NCBI GenBank assembly: GCA_963920635.1
Contig: OY987308.1
Location: forward strand, 19,497,096-19,561,095
Length of the DNA: 64,000 bases
Origin: Pseudeuparius sepicola
Taxonomy: Eukaryota; Arthropoda; Insecta; Coleoptera; Anthribidae
Direction of reading: 5' to 3'
Program-made: the position numbers and the translations under genes
The notes under the pieces: model-generated
Seen by the model: the letters and a program-made list of their open reading frames with translations, nothing else
The model's database searches: none
What the model was told of the DNA's origin: nothing
Part shown: positions 1-12,295 of the stretch, piece by piece
Position numbering within the stretch: the stretch's first letter is position 1
Layout: every line of letters begins with the position of its first letter

Positions 1-3000
1 TGATGTCCATCAGTCTGCAAAAATTAAACAATTAATTACTATATAATAAAAACCCTGCATTATGTTTACCTGATCAGAACACCCCTTAAGCCGTCTGCAT
101 ACTTTTTTAAGGGGTACACGTTTAAATTTCCATTAATGCATAGGTTTAAATGCGCCAGCAATAATTTCAGGGTTAACATAACGAACTTTTCGTGATCTTC
201 GCGCGACTTAAACGGCCTCGGCGGTGTGTCGAACGACCGAGTATATTTCTCCAAAAACTCCGTGATGTAGAAGAACGTTTTCTCGTGCAGATCCAGGCAA
301 AACGGCCTGTGTTTCGTCACGTATTGGCTTTCGACCGGCGGCGTCGTCCACGCTATGGAATGCGAAGTTCCTGAAAGTAACGGCAAGGGGACGAATTGTG
401 ACCCGCAAAACCCCAAAAAAAATCGCATATACCCGCACTGATCTGCCTGACAGGAATGGCGTCCAGTCCGACGACCTTCAGCGGCCTGGCGACGGGGCTG
501 GACGTGTGACTCTGGCCGCACTGGCCCATGCTGTTGGTGCCCCACGCGAAGACGACGTGTTCGTCGGTCAACGCCAGACAGTGGTTGTCGCCGACCGAGA
601 TGTCGACGACCCTGTGCGGGGCGAGGTCCTCCAACAGTACCGGCTGTAGGCATATGAGGTCGGCGGAGCCCATGCCCAAAATGGGGCCGCTGCCCCACGT
701 GTACAGCTAGGAAAATAAAAAAAAACGATGCGTTTATGCGCATTTTGGTGCATTTGAACTACTCCCGGCCTTAACATCCAGTAGTAGTTCAAATGTACAA
801 ATTTCAGTTTGGCGAGTTCACCTGTCCCATAGTGGTCAACGCGATGGAAAAAGACGTGGCGGCACAAACTTTCTGTACGGTTAACCCCTGGAGGGCTTCT
901 ATCACTTTTGGCCTGTAAACCTACAAGGCGATAGAAATATGTTTTTTCCCCCTCAGAAGATTCATCAAGGGCCATAGCCGCTATGCAACAACCTAAACTG
1001 AAACGGTAGCTCTTACTCGCATTCTGGTACATTTGAACTACTTATAAACTAGGAGTAGTTCAAATGTACAAATTTCGGCTTGAATTGTTTGGGGATGGTT
1101 ACGGCTGCCTTGATGAACCCGATAAGAGGGGAAATTATCATATTATGTGGCAAATATGAAAAACCCAAAATACAAAACGCCATACTTTCGCTATCTCCCC
1201 ATGACCCAATTTTCCGTTTTCGCCAGAACCAAAGGACCACATGGTTTTGCCATCGCGGGATACGGCCAATGTGTGCGAGCTACCACAAGCAACCTACGAA
1301 TTGTCAAGCGCATTAAAAAAAAATGACCCCCATTTTTAAACTAACTTGTCCAACATCAGCAATATCGGAAACTAAGGTAGGAACTAATCTCCCGTTGCTG
1401 TCTCCATGGCCCAGGCGGCCATGATCACCCTCGCCCCAAGTATACAGGCGGCCGTCGTCCGTTATAGCCGCGCTATGTCGATAACCTAGTAAGAATGTTA
1501 TTTTGGTTAATGGTTTTGCTGTGGATCGACAAAAGGGCTGATGGTGGATGAATAAACATGTTAGAATGAACACACTACAAAACCTACAGAACAATAATTA
1601 CCTGCATTGATGTATTTAATGGTTTTTCCCACAAAAGGACCCATGATTCTTTCTGGTTGCTTATAAGTGGTGCAATTTCCATGGCCAAGTTTGCCATAGT
1701 CGCCATCGCCCCAACTGTAGACATGGCCGTTTTCCGTTAGAGCTAAGGTATGACCGTCGCTTCCTAAAACAATGTTACAATAAAAATTTATTTCCCTAAG
1801 ATGAAAAAATGGGCCGGAACAATCTTTTTTTTTTTTTCTACTACGAAATTGTAGCCATACCTTTTGAACTCGACAACTTCCTAACAACACTCTCTAACAG
1901 TATCCTCTTTGGCAAAGCTTGATTTGACGATTCGCCCAAACCCAGCCTTCCGTAACTGCCCTTACCGCAGGCAGTCACATGACCGTCCCAGTGGATCGCA
2001 AACGTACAGTACTGACCGGCCTCCAGCTGAAATAATCCTTGTCATTGTCACACTGCTGAAACACACTGTATACCCTTCACTTACCTGTTGAACTTGGTTG
2101 AATATCTTCGATTTAACAGGCATCAAAATCTTCTCGTTGACGCCCTCGGCCAACTGATGCGATGAGTTGCTGCCCCAAACATACACATGGCCTAAAGTAA
2201 ATGCTTGAAAAAAGTACTTTTAGAATTTAATTTTTTTACCTTTTTCATCGACAATTTCCGTCTCACAAATAGGTTCGATCATTGAGCATCTACCTCCAAA
2301 GTTTGTAGCCATGGAAGAGAGGATTTCCATGAGAAACATGGCGGCCTTGTAGCAGGAAACCTTCTGGCCTTTTTGAGATGTTAGCGTGTCTGTTGTGAAT
2401 TTTTGCTTGCCGCCTAAAACACGACGATTTGTATAGTAATTGCATATTTCTAGCATTTTTTTTATACACAAAAACATACCCTCTAGTTGAGCGACTGCCG
2501 TATACAAAATGTCTGAGTACAATTCATCTTCAGGTCCCGATGAAGCCATCAAAGCCATTAAAATCCATTGCAACAAATACCTTAAGGAACCTCTCTGCAC
2601 AGCCAACCCCAACATAATTTCGCTTGAAAGCACCTTTCCGTTCTTATCTATCGTTGTGTTATATAAAACGGAATCTTTAAGAAAATTAAAAACTTCGTCC
2701 AAACTTGACACCCCAAGATTCGTCAACTGGACATCATTGGAGAGGCTCAGCGGTGGTAACTTCTTTAAAAGATCCATGGTCGACTCTAAAACTGAGTTAC
2801 ATAATGACGAAACCCCAAGAATATTGCTGATCTGCCAGTTTTGCTGAAGCAAAGAAAACAGGAGGCTCAAACCAGTTTTCACGCTGATTTCTAATAATGC
2901 CTGAGATCCAGTCATCTGCTCTCCTTTCCACACAGGATACAAGCTACGATGTTCCGAGCTGCTGGTAGACGCATGCGGGGCGACCTCGGTTTCGGATTTA

Positions 3001-3392
3001 GCTTCGATTTTCGGCTGCTTCTCGTGGTATTTCGACACCAGCGCATAAAAGATCCTCTTCAAAACCAACATTTTTCTTTTGAGCATCACCGAGAATTTGG
3101 TTGACGAGCATACGTCTTTCGCGAGCTGCAACTGAGCAGTTAGCAGCGAAATAATGTAGCTGTTCAACTCGGAAATGTCCGAAGGTTCGTACTGGAAGTT
3201 TCGGAGCACTTGGACATCATTGTACGATGGGGCAGAAAGTAGGGATATCCGGATTTCTTTGTTTTGCCACAAAATCTCGTAAAGCGACTGTGTGTAGTCT
3301 CGGCTTGCTATTGCATCGGTGTCTTTTAGAGACCATGCGATGTTTGTGTGGTCGTTCCAATCGGGATCTACGTTTGCCCAGATATTCTCCAT
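1..3392 (-). CDS. HERC1: HERC1-like giant E3 ubiquitin ligase / RCC1-repeat protein, N-terminal part (continues past the left edge)
   Basis: HERC1 proteins are very large HECT ubiquitin ligases whose N-terminal RCC1-like blades act on small GTPases and membranes. Here the ATG is at 3392 and my exons are 3392-2480, 2413-2240, 2191-2085, 2026-1861, 1763-1602, 1485-1346, 1293-1186, 920-822, 706-433, 370-70 and 14-1. All phases agree. The helical N-terminus (start MENIWANVDPDW) is followed by RCC1 blades with typical words: YVWGSNSSHQL, YSWGDGDYGKLGHG, YTWGEGDHGRLGHG, MWSFGSGENGKLGHG and FAWGTNSMGQCGQ. These and their order match HERC1 rather than HERC2 as I remember the families. The HECT domain must lie outside the window. 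The first intron (2479-2414, 66 nt) has no stop and is a multiple of three, so a naive reading frame runs through it. Two introns carry hairpin repeats. HERC1 is divergent from LSM1. Confidence 0.93.
738..812. repeat. Short hairpin repeat, copy A (HERC1 intron)
   Basis: GTGCATTTGAACTACT and AGTAGTTCAAATGTAC form inverted arms (15 of 16 positions pair) around a spacer of about 16 nt. The flanks, CGCATTTTGGT on the left and AAATTTCAG on the right, are shared with copy B at 1015-1085. The element lies wholly inside the 821-707 intron, which is little longer than the repeat. Confidence 0.8.
1015..1085. repeat. Short hairpin repeat, copy B (HERC1 intron)
   Basis: GTACATTTGAACTACT and AGTAGTTCAAATGTAC are perfect 16-bp inverted arms around an 11-nt spacer. 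Same flanks as copy A. It lies in the 1185-921 HERC1 intron. The arm contains the 13-base word that recurs through the window. Confidence 0.85.
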
Positions 3393-4559
3393 GATTAGGC
3401 ACTTTATAGAGGCATTTGATTAATCTTGTCTTATTTCTAATAACATTCTTGAAGTTTTCAAAGTAGAAGGCGCTTTTAAGGCACAAGTAAACACAATAAT
3501 TTCTAACACTAAACACTAATTATTATAATAATTTACATGAATTTAAAGAATTGTTAGAATTGGTTCGTTTTTCGTTTGCAAACTTGAATAAATAAAAACT
3601 TTTAATATTATTTATAATTTTGACAATCATATGCACATCCTAACCTCTTGGTAAAAAATCTGTCATGGGTCTACTGCACTGTCTAGACAGTTACCAAATA
3701 GCGTTGATTGAAGATACCTTCCTCCATCGACGCAAATAGGTAACACAAAAATAGAATGACAGAAAAATTGCTTGATATGCCCGTGAAGTTAGATACAGTA
3801 AAGGAATGGTTATTCTTGTGGTGCGTTCGGAAATTGAATCTCAAATTTAATTTTTGCCCCAAATGGGGTAAGGTTTATTGAAAAAAGATTCGAATATGGA
3901 CAAGTTTGCTCAAGAATAAATTAAATTTTCGGATAGGCTCTAACTTTTATAAATTAGTACTATTAATTTTTTTAAGACATCGATTATCTAACTTCAGATA
4001 TTTGAATAATCGACTTAAATCGATTATTACATCTCGATTATTCACATCATTGATGATTTAAATGAGAAGGATCTACATGGATACTGTAATCTCGTGAAGG
4101 AAAGGATTGAAAAAACTTTGTAGAAAGGACTGAAGAGGAACAAATAAATTTTGAAGATGAACAGTAAAAAATGTATAATATAACTGAAGTTGTTTAATGT
4201 GAATGAATGTTGTAACGTTGGAAAAAGTATTAGAAGGATCCACATGGAAACAGTAATCTTGGGAAGGAAAAGATTGAGAAAGGAAAGTAGCAAATTTGTT
4301 CAAGTGACCAAGTTGGGAGGACACAACAAAAGCTGGACATATCCGACCGAACGACGAGGTGGCGAAGGCCCCAGAGTGGCTAAATTGCTCGGAAGAGCAG
4401 AGGCCATTAAAAGACGAGAATGATTTGTTAACTTCATTTCATAACCTAACCTTAATTTTCTCAATGAATGGGAGGTTGAGGTTATGTTAACCTATAAATT
4501 TTGTGGTTACTTATGTTTATTTATCTACTCAAGAAGAATATTGTTTAAATTTAAAAACA
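3393..4559. promoter_or_regulatory. Intergenic region between divergent HERC1 and LSM1
   Basis: AT-rich, with no convincing coding potential. It must hold the promoters and 5' untranslated regions of both genes. A run of ATCGATTA-like words lies near 3975-4050 and a local duplication follows. I see no clear TATA box that I would assign. Confidence 0.5.
4064..4300. repeat. Local imperfect duplication, spacing about 167 bp
   Basis: The block starting GAGAAGGATCTACATGGATACTGT (about 4064-4120) returns as TAGAAGGATCCACATGGAAACAGT (about 4230-4290), followed in both by a GGAAAGGATTGA-like stretch. It looks like two diverged units of a longer repeat. Open frames on both strands here follow the repeat and are not genes. 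Confidence 0.6.
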
Positions 4560-5077
4560 ATGAATAAACCCGAATTAGAAGGGACAGCACACTTATTAGA
4601 CGAACTAGACAGTAACTATAACTTAACCGGCATGTTTATTGAGGCTAACGATGATTTTTTCATAGAAAAATTGATGGTCTTGCTTCGAGATGGAAGGACA
4701 CTGATAGGGTACCTAAGAAGCGTCGATCAGTTTGCGAATTTGGTTCTTCACAGGACCATAGAACGTATTCACGTGGGGAAGGAGTATGGCGATATACCCA
4801 GGGGTGTCTTCATAGTTAGGGGAGAGAATGTAGTTTTGTTGGGGGAAATAGTGAGTATCGCCAATACCCAAATTTAGAAAAAATCATCTGCGTTTTCTTC
4901 TAGGATGAAGATAAAGAAGCAGAGTTGCCTCTCACAGAGGTGACGGTTGATGATATTTTAGACGCTCAAAGGAAAGAGCAGGAATCGAAGCAAGACAAGC
5001 AGAGGTTGATAACGAAGGCCCTGAAAGAGCGGGGGTTGCAAATGTTGCCCGACCTCACACATGACGATATGTTTTAA
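4560..5077 (+). CDS. LSM1: LSM1, subunit of the LSM1-7 mRNA decay ring
   Basis: LSM1 is the defining subunit of the cytoplasmic LSM1-7 complex, which binds the 3' end of deadenylated mRNA and promotes decapping. Exons are 4560-4611, 4666-4850 and 4904-5077, summing to 411 nt (136 residues, close to other LSM1 proteins). The Sm core is plain: [20 protein letters not shown] (Sm1), then [18 protein letters not shown] sequence ([15 protein letters not shown] here; Sm2), then a charged C-terminal helix. The first intron, 4612-4665, is only 54 nt, lacks stops and is in frame. Removing it gives LLDELDKKLMVLL, as in other LSM1 proteins. Reading through it adds 18 odd residues. An AATAAA follows near 5114. 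The gene is convergent with the RhoGAP gene, about 300 bp away. Confidence 0.95.
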
Positions 5078-5379
5078 CTTTAGAATTAATATTAAGAATT
5101 TTGATTTTTTTTAAATAAATATTTTTTAGTATATATTTTTTTGTTGTGTTAGGGAAAGGAAATTCGATTTTTGTCATTAGGTTTTATATTTATAAGGCAG
5201 TTTTGTTCTTTTATACACTTCAGTCATTATACTATAGCGGTATATTTTTTGTTATCAAGTTTCCAAATATCAACAGACGAGGGAACTATAAAAAGTATAG
5301 ACAATATATTCATCCAACTATTCGAACAATAATTATTAAGTTGCATTTTTTATAAAAATCTAAAGGCATCTCTAATGTT

Positions 5380-8300
5380 TCAAAATGACGTTTCAAACAC
5401 GATCGGTTTCCCATTTTGATCGAACTGCTTTGGCTTTAAAACCAACTCCTTCACAATTTCGGAACTACTTTCATCGTTTTCCACTGGAATTTTTCCATCT
5501 AAGCAAATAATTAGTGAATCAGTCATTTTATTCTCACTCAAATTGTTAAACTCTGTAGAGTTGAAGTCGTCGGTCCTGCTCGAAAAACTCGAGTCTACGG
5601 GGGACGAAAACGTCAAGATATCCCTACTGCTCAAATAGTCCCTAAAAGTGCTGGTAAGCGACGAGTCCGGACTGTCGGTCCTGTTGGTTTTCGAAACGCT
5701 TTCGACATCGGCGAGCAGGTCGCCGTCGCTTTTGGATTTTGTGAGTTTGTGCCTTTTTTCGGGGGGTGGCGAGAACTCGTCGGATTCTTCCGTAACTTCG
5801 TTCATGGGTTCACGGTCCACTTTCGGCAGTTGGTTTATGTTGGTGCCAGACAAGAGGAGGACGGGCTTTCTGCTTCTAGGCGTCATCATGGTTTCCTGAA
5901 AATACACGAATGTTAGTTTGTGGCCAGGTAACAATATTTCAAGGAAAAATTCCAACTTTTTTTTTTCAGCTGAAAATCAAAATTGAAAATTCATATTTTA
6001 AATGCGATTTCTCCATTTACAACAAAAAATTTCAGGAGAGAGCGCACCACAATTAGTAGAATAGAATGATTTCCAAAGCCCTATTTTTGCTCAGTAGGTC
6101 AAAAGTTGTCGAAGCATGGTCGAAATATTCGTTGCTTTTCGATGCTCAATTTTGAGCAGAAAAATTGAAAACTGAAGATCGGGAGGTAGATTTTTGGAAA
6201 GATCGGACCTTTTTGGTATACAAAAACAGTTTTCAGCTTTCCAAAATATATTTTACTATTTAAAATAAGGGACTTTAAAAAATAAACTCTAAACTGGTGC
6301 CTTCACCAGGATTTTAAAAATTCTGCGATTTTTCGAAAATGGTTTGAAGTATTGGGAGTTTGAAACAACCAGAGTATAGAGCATCAAAAGACGCATCTTT
6401 TGCATGATATCTGAAATTTGTAACTTAAGGTTTTGACTTTCAAATTTTGAAAATTCATATTTGAAATGCTTTTTCTCCCTTTGGAACTCGAAATCTTGAG
6501 TGAGAACCCACATTTTCGGAAAGATCGCCCCCAAATTAGTAAAATAAAATTATTCCCAAAGCTGTACCTTTGCTTATTAAGTCAAAAGTTGTCGAAGCAT
6601 GGTCAAAATATTCGTCGACTTTCGATGCTCAATCTCGAGTAGAAAAATTGAAAATTGAAGTTCGGGAGGTAGTTTTTTGGAAAGAGCGGACCTTTTTGGT
6701 ATAGAAAAACAGTTTTCAGCTTTCCAACATGGATTTTAATATTAAAATTAAGCGATTTTAACAAATAAACTCTAAACTAGCGCCTTCGCCAGGATTTTAA
6801 AAAATCGAAATCGTTTTTCAGCAATTTCTCGAAAACAGTTTGAAGTATTGGGAATTTGATAAAACCAGAATATAGAGCATCGAAGGGCGCATCTTTCGCA
6901 CAGCAACCGAAGTTTTTAGCTTGATCTTTCGACGAGGTTTCTTCCATTGGAACTCGAAATTTTGAGTTAGGACCCACGTTTTCGAAAAGATTGCCCCCGA
7001 ATTAGTAAAAAAAGTTATTCACAAAGCCATGACTTCGCTTACGCCAAAATTGTCAAATTTTAGGGATTATAAACGTTTTTTTGACAATTTCTCGAAAACG
7101 GTTCGAGATATCGACAATCTGAAAAAAACAGCACGTACAGCATCGGAAGATGCACCTTCTGCCGGATAACTAAAAGTTTGAACTTCACGTTTTGACTTTC
7201 AAATTTCGAAAATTAGCTCCGGACCGCGAACCTCCCACAACAAAACAAAATACCTGCATCGCCCTGGACATTTTTTGCGTGGACCTCGTTATGGGCGACA
7301 CCGACTTCCTGTCGTTCTCTTTGGGCGTGAACATATCGCGGTTATGCGAGGGCGCCGCACACGCCGGCGTGCTAGTTAGATAGTCGCCGGCGACGTCCGT
7401 CCTCTCGGCGCTCAGGTCGGGCTCCGAGTGTCTCCGGGGCGTCTCCGTGCACGGCTTGTCGGCGCCCAGTTCGCCGCTCGAATCGCACCTGTTGCAAAAG
7501 AGGCGGCCCCTCGCCGACCCCTTTTGCGAGTTCGGTGTCTGCAAAACGGGGCACAGCATGCAAACACAGAAAGCAGGGGGAGACAAGGAAAAAGCAGACA
7601 AAAAAATGCAAAAGCGGTTCGGAGGTTAGAGAGTCTGGGAAGTAAAAAGTGCAGTTAGTTTAGTCGTTGACCGATTTTTAAAAATAGCTTCTTGACGCTA
7701 TAGTTTTTTTTCTCAGATGGGTGCCAAAATCCTTACAATGACAAAGATGACAGGGTAATTTAACCAAATAGTAAACTAATTTGACAGAAAGTGATTTATC
7801 TGGCTAGGCTCTTTAACCCAAAATTCTTTTGCCACTTTATTACAAAGGGAGGAAACTAAGGTAACTCTTATTTTATAGCATTAAAACTGCATAAACCCAA
7901 GAAATAGCTGCAGTTCATATATTCCCTATCAGATATATCATTAAATCAGTTTGAAACAATACTACTATTCTTTCGTACAGACTTAAGTGATTTATTTTAA
8001 TGGGTTATTTGACCTAAAATCGAAAATTCCTTTGACACTTTATAACACTCCAAATAATTCAAAATGCCATTCTATTATTATCCTCCTATTTTATTGCAAT
8101 AAAACTGCACAAACCTGAGAAATAGCTGTAGTTCATATATCCCCTATCAAATATATCAGAAAATCAGTTTGAAACAATACTACTATTCTTTCGTAATTTG
8201 TTATTTGACCTAAAATTTCTTTGACACTTTATAACACTTCAAATAATTCAAAATGCCATTATATTATTATTCTGTTCAAACTCTTATTTTATTGCAATAA

Positions 8301-11300
8301 AACTGCACAAACCTGAGAAATAGCTGTAGTTCATATGTTCCCTATCAAATATACATATAATTAAATCAGTTTGAAACAATTAACTATTCTTTCATGCAGA
8401 ATTAAATGAATTATTTGAATGGGTTATTTGACCTAAAATTCCTTTGAAACGTTATAAAAAATGCCATTCTATTATTATCCTGTTAAAACTCTTATTTTAA
8501 TGCAATAAAACTGCACAAACCTGAGAAGTAGTTGTAGTTCATATGTCCCCTATCAAATATATTATTAAATCAGTTTGAAACAATATTACTATTCTTTCAT
8601 ACAGATTATTTGAATGGGTTATTTGATCTAAAATTCCTTTGCCCTAAAAAATAGCTGTAGTTCAAGTCCCCTCTGAAATATATCATTAAATCAACTTGAA
8701 AGAATACTACTATTCTTTCCTACAGACTTAAGTGATTTATTTGAATGGGTTATTCGACCTAAAATTCCTTTGCCACTTTATTACAGCTTAAATACATAAC
8801 TCAAAATGTCATTCCATTGCCCTTAAAAAGAGAGGCAACTCTTATTTTATTGAATTTTAACTGATTACACCCTATCATATAAGTCATTAAAGTCAGTTCG
8901 AAAGAATATTACTTATTATTCTTTCCTACTGATTCAAGTGATTTATTTGAATGGGCTAAAATTTCTTTGCCACTTAAGTGGTTCATCTTTTTATGGGATA
9001 TTTGACCTAAAATTCTTTTGCCACTTTATTACAGCTCAAATAACTCAAAATGACATTCCATTGCCCTTAAAAAGAGAGCCAACTCTTATTTTATTGAATT
9101 TTAACTGATTACACCTGAGAAATAGGTGTAGTTCATATTATATGTCTTCTATCAGATAAGTCTAAAGTCAGTTAGAAAGAATGTTACTTATTATTCTTTC
9201 CTACTGATTCAAGTGATTTATTTGAATGGGCTAAAACTTCTTTGCCACTTATGTGAATTATCTGCATGGGTTATTTGACCTAAAATTCCTTTTGCCACTT
9301 TATTACAGCTCAAATAGTTAACTCTTTTAACTGCTTACAGCTAGAAATAGCTGTAGTTCATATAAGACTGGGGTTAAAAAAAGAGACAACATAGGTAGCA
9401 CTTATTTTATCACATTAAAAGTGGATAAACCTGAAAAATAGAAGTAGTTCATATGTCCCCTATCAGATAAGTCATTAAAATCCGTTTGAAATTTGACCTA
9501 AAGTTTCTTTGCCACTTTATTACAGTTCAAATAATTCAAAAGGTCATTCTATTATATTATATTCTATTATCCCCAAAATGTCATCCTATTATCCTGTTAA
9601 GAAAAGGATTTCAAGTATTCCAACCCAAAAGCTGATGCATAGATGACTTTTTTTTGTTACCAACATAATTTATAATGAAAATATTATCTAGTTTGAATGC
9701 ACATGCTGTGTACAGGGTGATTTTTTTTTTAGGCGTACCAGTGTTGTTGTTTTTTTTCGGTTATTCTGTTATATGCAGGCAGGTTTAATTGTATTATTTA
9801 GTCACAAGAATAGAAAAATGCACAGGCAATATCCAAGAAGACTTACTTACACTCAAGACTTCTTCGCTCGAAGATGCTTTCAAATTTGTATACCCGGATT
9901 TCTTGACGCCCCTTATCAGTCTTTTGTGGAACATGTGCTTCTTTATAGAATTGCCAATACTGGTATTTTTTGGTATGTTGCTTCTTACGACCTAAAAAAT
10001 ACATTTATATACGAATCTGTCCCTGGGCAGCGACAACACTTTATATTTTATGGACTTGACCCTTAAAAAATATATAACAGTTTCAATACATTCAATACAA
10101 TAATGTTTGAAATGTCAAAGGGTATTTTAGAGTTGAATATTGGCATTAGCGTTGTTTGGTTTAAATATCACCAGTCACTTCGGAGATATTAAGAGAAATT
10201 GTCCATATTTAAAGCAGTCACCTGCAAAGGAGTCCCGTGCCCGTTCTCCTTGTTGAACTGCTTCACCAACTTCCGTTTCTTCGACGACTCCGGCAGTCCC
10301 TGTATATGGGCGTACAGCTGGGCGAGCGCCGTTTCAGTCGGGTTTGCCTCGTTCTCCTTCGCCGTCCTCTCGTTATCGGTGAAGGTGAACACAGTGCTGG
10401 CCGCGTCGTTGAACGATTCGTTCGATTTGTCCCTGTGCCGCTTCTCGTGCGCCCTGAACTCCAACAGCAGCTTGGACGGGATGTTGAACACCTCGTCGGC
10501 GTTTCTGATCATGAACGAGACTATCCCGAACAGCGCCCGCGAGTCCCTGAGGAGGTTTTCGGGGGAAAGTTTGCGGGGGCACATCAGGTGCGGGGTGAAG
10601 AGCTTGGCGAGATTGTCGGGGGACATGCGATTGTGGCGTTCGTTCAAGCTGACAAGGCGCAGAAGTCCGAGCACTTCTTTTAGCACGGTTTTGTTTTCGT
10701 CGGGTAACAGGAGGAGTAAATACTGAATAGATTCGAGTAGTTTGGATTCTTGACCGTCTACTCCACATATTTCTGGAAGAAAATAAGAACGAGACGCGTC
10801 TTCGAGGTAATAAAATTGTTCAAGAAGTTCCCATTTCTCATAAAGACAGACAACCGTTGTGACTGACACACACGAAAGAAGAATCTGACATTATTCATTT
10901 CACTTATTCAAGTTATTAATTCGACGATATGCCTAAACGTGGACCGCCACTATATTAAAGACCCGAGCATGACCTCATATTTCATTGTTGTTTACGGACT
11001 GGGGTGGCGAAAAAAATGGCGACTTATTATAAGTTATAGGGGGGTATTCTGTGGTTATTGGTATGTCAGAAACTGACATTTAAAATGTCCCAAATTTTAA
11101 ATATCCAGCTTTATTACGATTTGCCTTCTTTTTATGGTAATGAATTGTCTTTGCGTCCAGTATTTAGCAGTTTTATCCTATTAACACAGCTTTTATAGAT
11201 TGATTTGTTTGTGATAACATGAAATTTATATGCACATGAAGAAAATGGTATGCACACTGCACAGACCATTAGGTGAATTGGAGAAGAATAAACACTATTT

Positions 11301-12295
11301 TGGAATTATGGGATGATCTGATCAACCTGCTAAAGAAGCGAAAATTCTAGATATTATTTTGGAAGAGTATTTTGTAACGTATGCAAGAATGAAAATAGAA
11401 AATTTTGTTTATAGCTCCAAAGCGAACCAATAGTCCTCTATGTAAAGAAGAAACTGAAAAATCTATCTGTTTTATGCCTACTTACACTACAACTAGCCAT
11501 GGACTTCATTTCAAACCAAAAGGTACCAAATACTCTTGCATGCTTTTTGGACTTGCTTTTCTTAAGAAAATGTAGCGCCAGTGGCGATCACTTTAAACAG
11601 GGATATTCCCAGGTCTTTAATATAGTGTTGGTCCAGCCCATATACCTATAGCAACCCACAGGTATATGGTCCAGCCTAAACACACCTACCTGCGATTTGA
11701 CAATATACAGGAAAGTGTTGGTCTGTTAATAATGGATCGGGAAGTTCCGCTATCAATCCTTTGAACACCGAACTACAGTCGTGCACATTATAAACGCCAT
11801 CATCGAAATCGAAGACTCCGCGAATCAATAAATTTCTTAATTCCTGTTGTCTTTCTAATGATCCCGTACGTCTGAATATGCCTTCTACTTTCAAGTCTAA
11901 AAATATATTTGTTATTAACGGTGTAAATTACGACAATCGTCGTTTCTGCTTGCTTTCATCGTTTTTTAGGATCTTCGTAAGATGATGTAGTTGATTTATT
12001 ACATCTTCTGTTAGTGAAGGACCGTCCGCGTTCCGTGTCCTGGACTTTTTGCCGAAAGGAATGTTCCATTTTTTTAATTTGGTCTTTTCTGAGAAGCATT
12101 CACTTCTGAAAGAACAAAATTTTTTTATGGACATTGTTTAAACAATAATTATTGTAAAGTGTAGCTTGCTTACTCCTCGGTATTCATATGTAACAGAAAC
12201 GACAAATGCATTCGTACAAGAACGTAGAATTGTTCGTTGTGCTCCCTTTTAAATTTTTCAGCCAAAGATTGATCACTTTCGATGCTTGAACACAT
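5380..12295 (-). CDS. ARHGAP19: RhoGAP protein of the ARHGAP19 type
   Basis: A GTPase-activating protein that should switch off Rho-family GTPases (vertebrate ARHGAP19 acts on RhoA in cell division). Exons 12295-12174, 12105-11954, 11896-11690, 10772-10222, 7538-7254 and 5895-5380 sum to 1833 nt (610 residues). The RhoGAP domain covers roughly residues 70-270. The arginine finger lies in NLKVEGIFRRTGSLERQQ (about R100), followed by LIAELPDPLLTDQHF and KMSxxNLA-like sequence (MSPDNLAKLFTPHLM). LPESSKKRKLVKQFNKENG, just after the domain, matches a signature of ARHGAP19. The C-terminus is Ser/Thr-rich and disordered, with TPK- and TPR-type sites. Intron 2 uses a GC-AG junction. The start is the first usable in-frame ATG; an upstream coding exon cannot be excluded. 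Introns 3-5 hold a MITE and tandem arrays. Confidence 0.88.
6033..7030. repeat. Two to three tandem copies of a ~480-bp repeat in the RhoGAP last intron
   Basis: The landmark AATT-AGTAxAATA...CCAAAGC returns at about 6050, 6535 and 7000. Between them are the same blocks, including GTCGAAGCATGGTC and CGCATCTTTTGCATGATATC. The same family occurs in opposite orientation in UHRF1 intron 7. No conserved reading frame was found. Confidence 0.8.
7690..9600. repeat. Degenerate tandem array, unit about 230-250 bp, in RhoGAP intron 4
   Basis: Roughly eight diverged units. Each carries GGGTTATTTGACCTAAAATTCC, TTTGCCACTTTATTACAG, an ATTTTATTGCAATAAAACTGCA block and GAAATAGCTGTAGTTCATATG. A partial unit also appears at about 59630-59810 in an FDXR intron, so the family is dispersed. 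The remainder of the intron (9600-10220) shows nothing I can assign. Confidence 0.85.
10939..11674. mobile_element. Non-autonomous DNA transposon (MITE) family, copy 1, RhoGAP intron 3
   Basis: Terminal inverted repeats read xTGGACCGxCACTATATTAAAGACC at the left and the reverse complement ending GGTCCAG at the right. The 7-bp duplication CCTAAAC lies at 10932-10938 and 11675-11681. The first base is changed from C to G and a short extra insertion sits near the right end. The interior matches copies at 58737 and 60394. The right end lies within 16 bp of the exon-3 5' splice site at 11690. Confidence 0.85.

Noticed and set aside
9773..10066. 97-residue open frame in the RhoGAP intron
   Set aside because: No recognisable domain, lies antisense inside an intron of a well-supported gene, and two frames overlap; no evidence for a gene.
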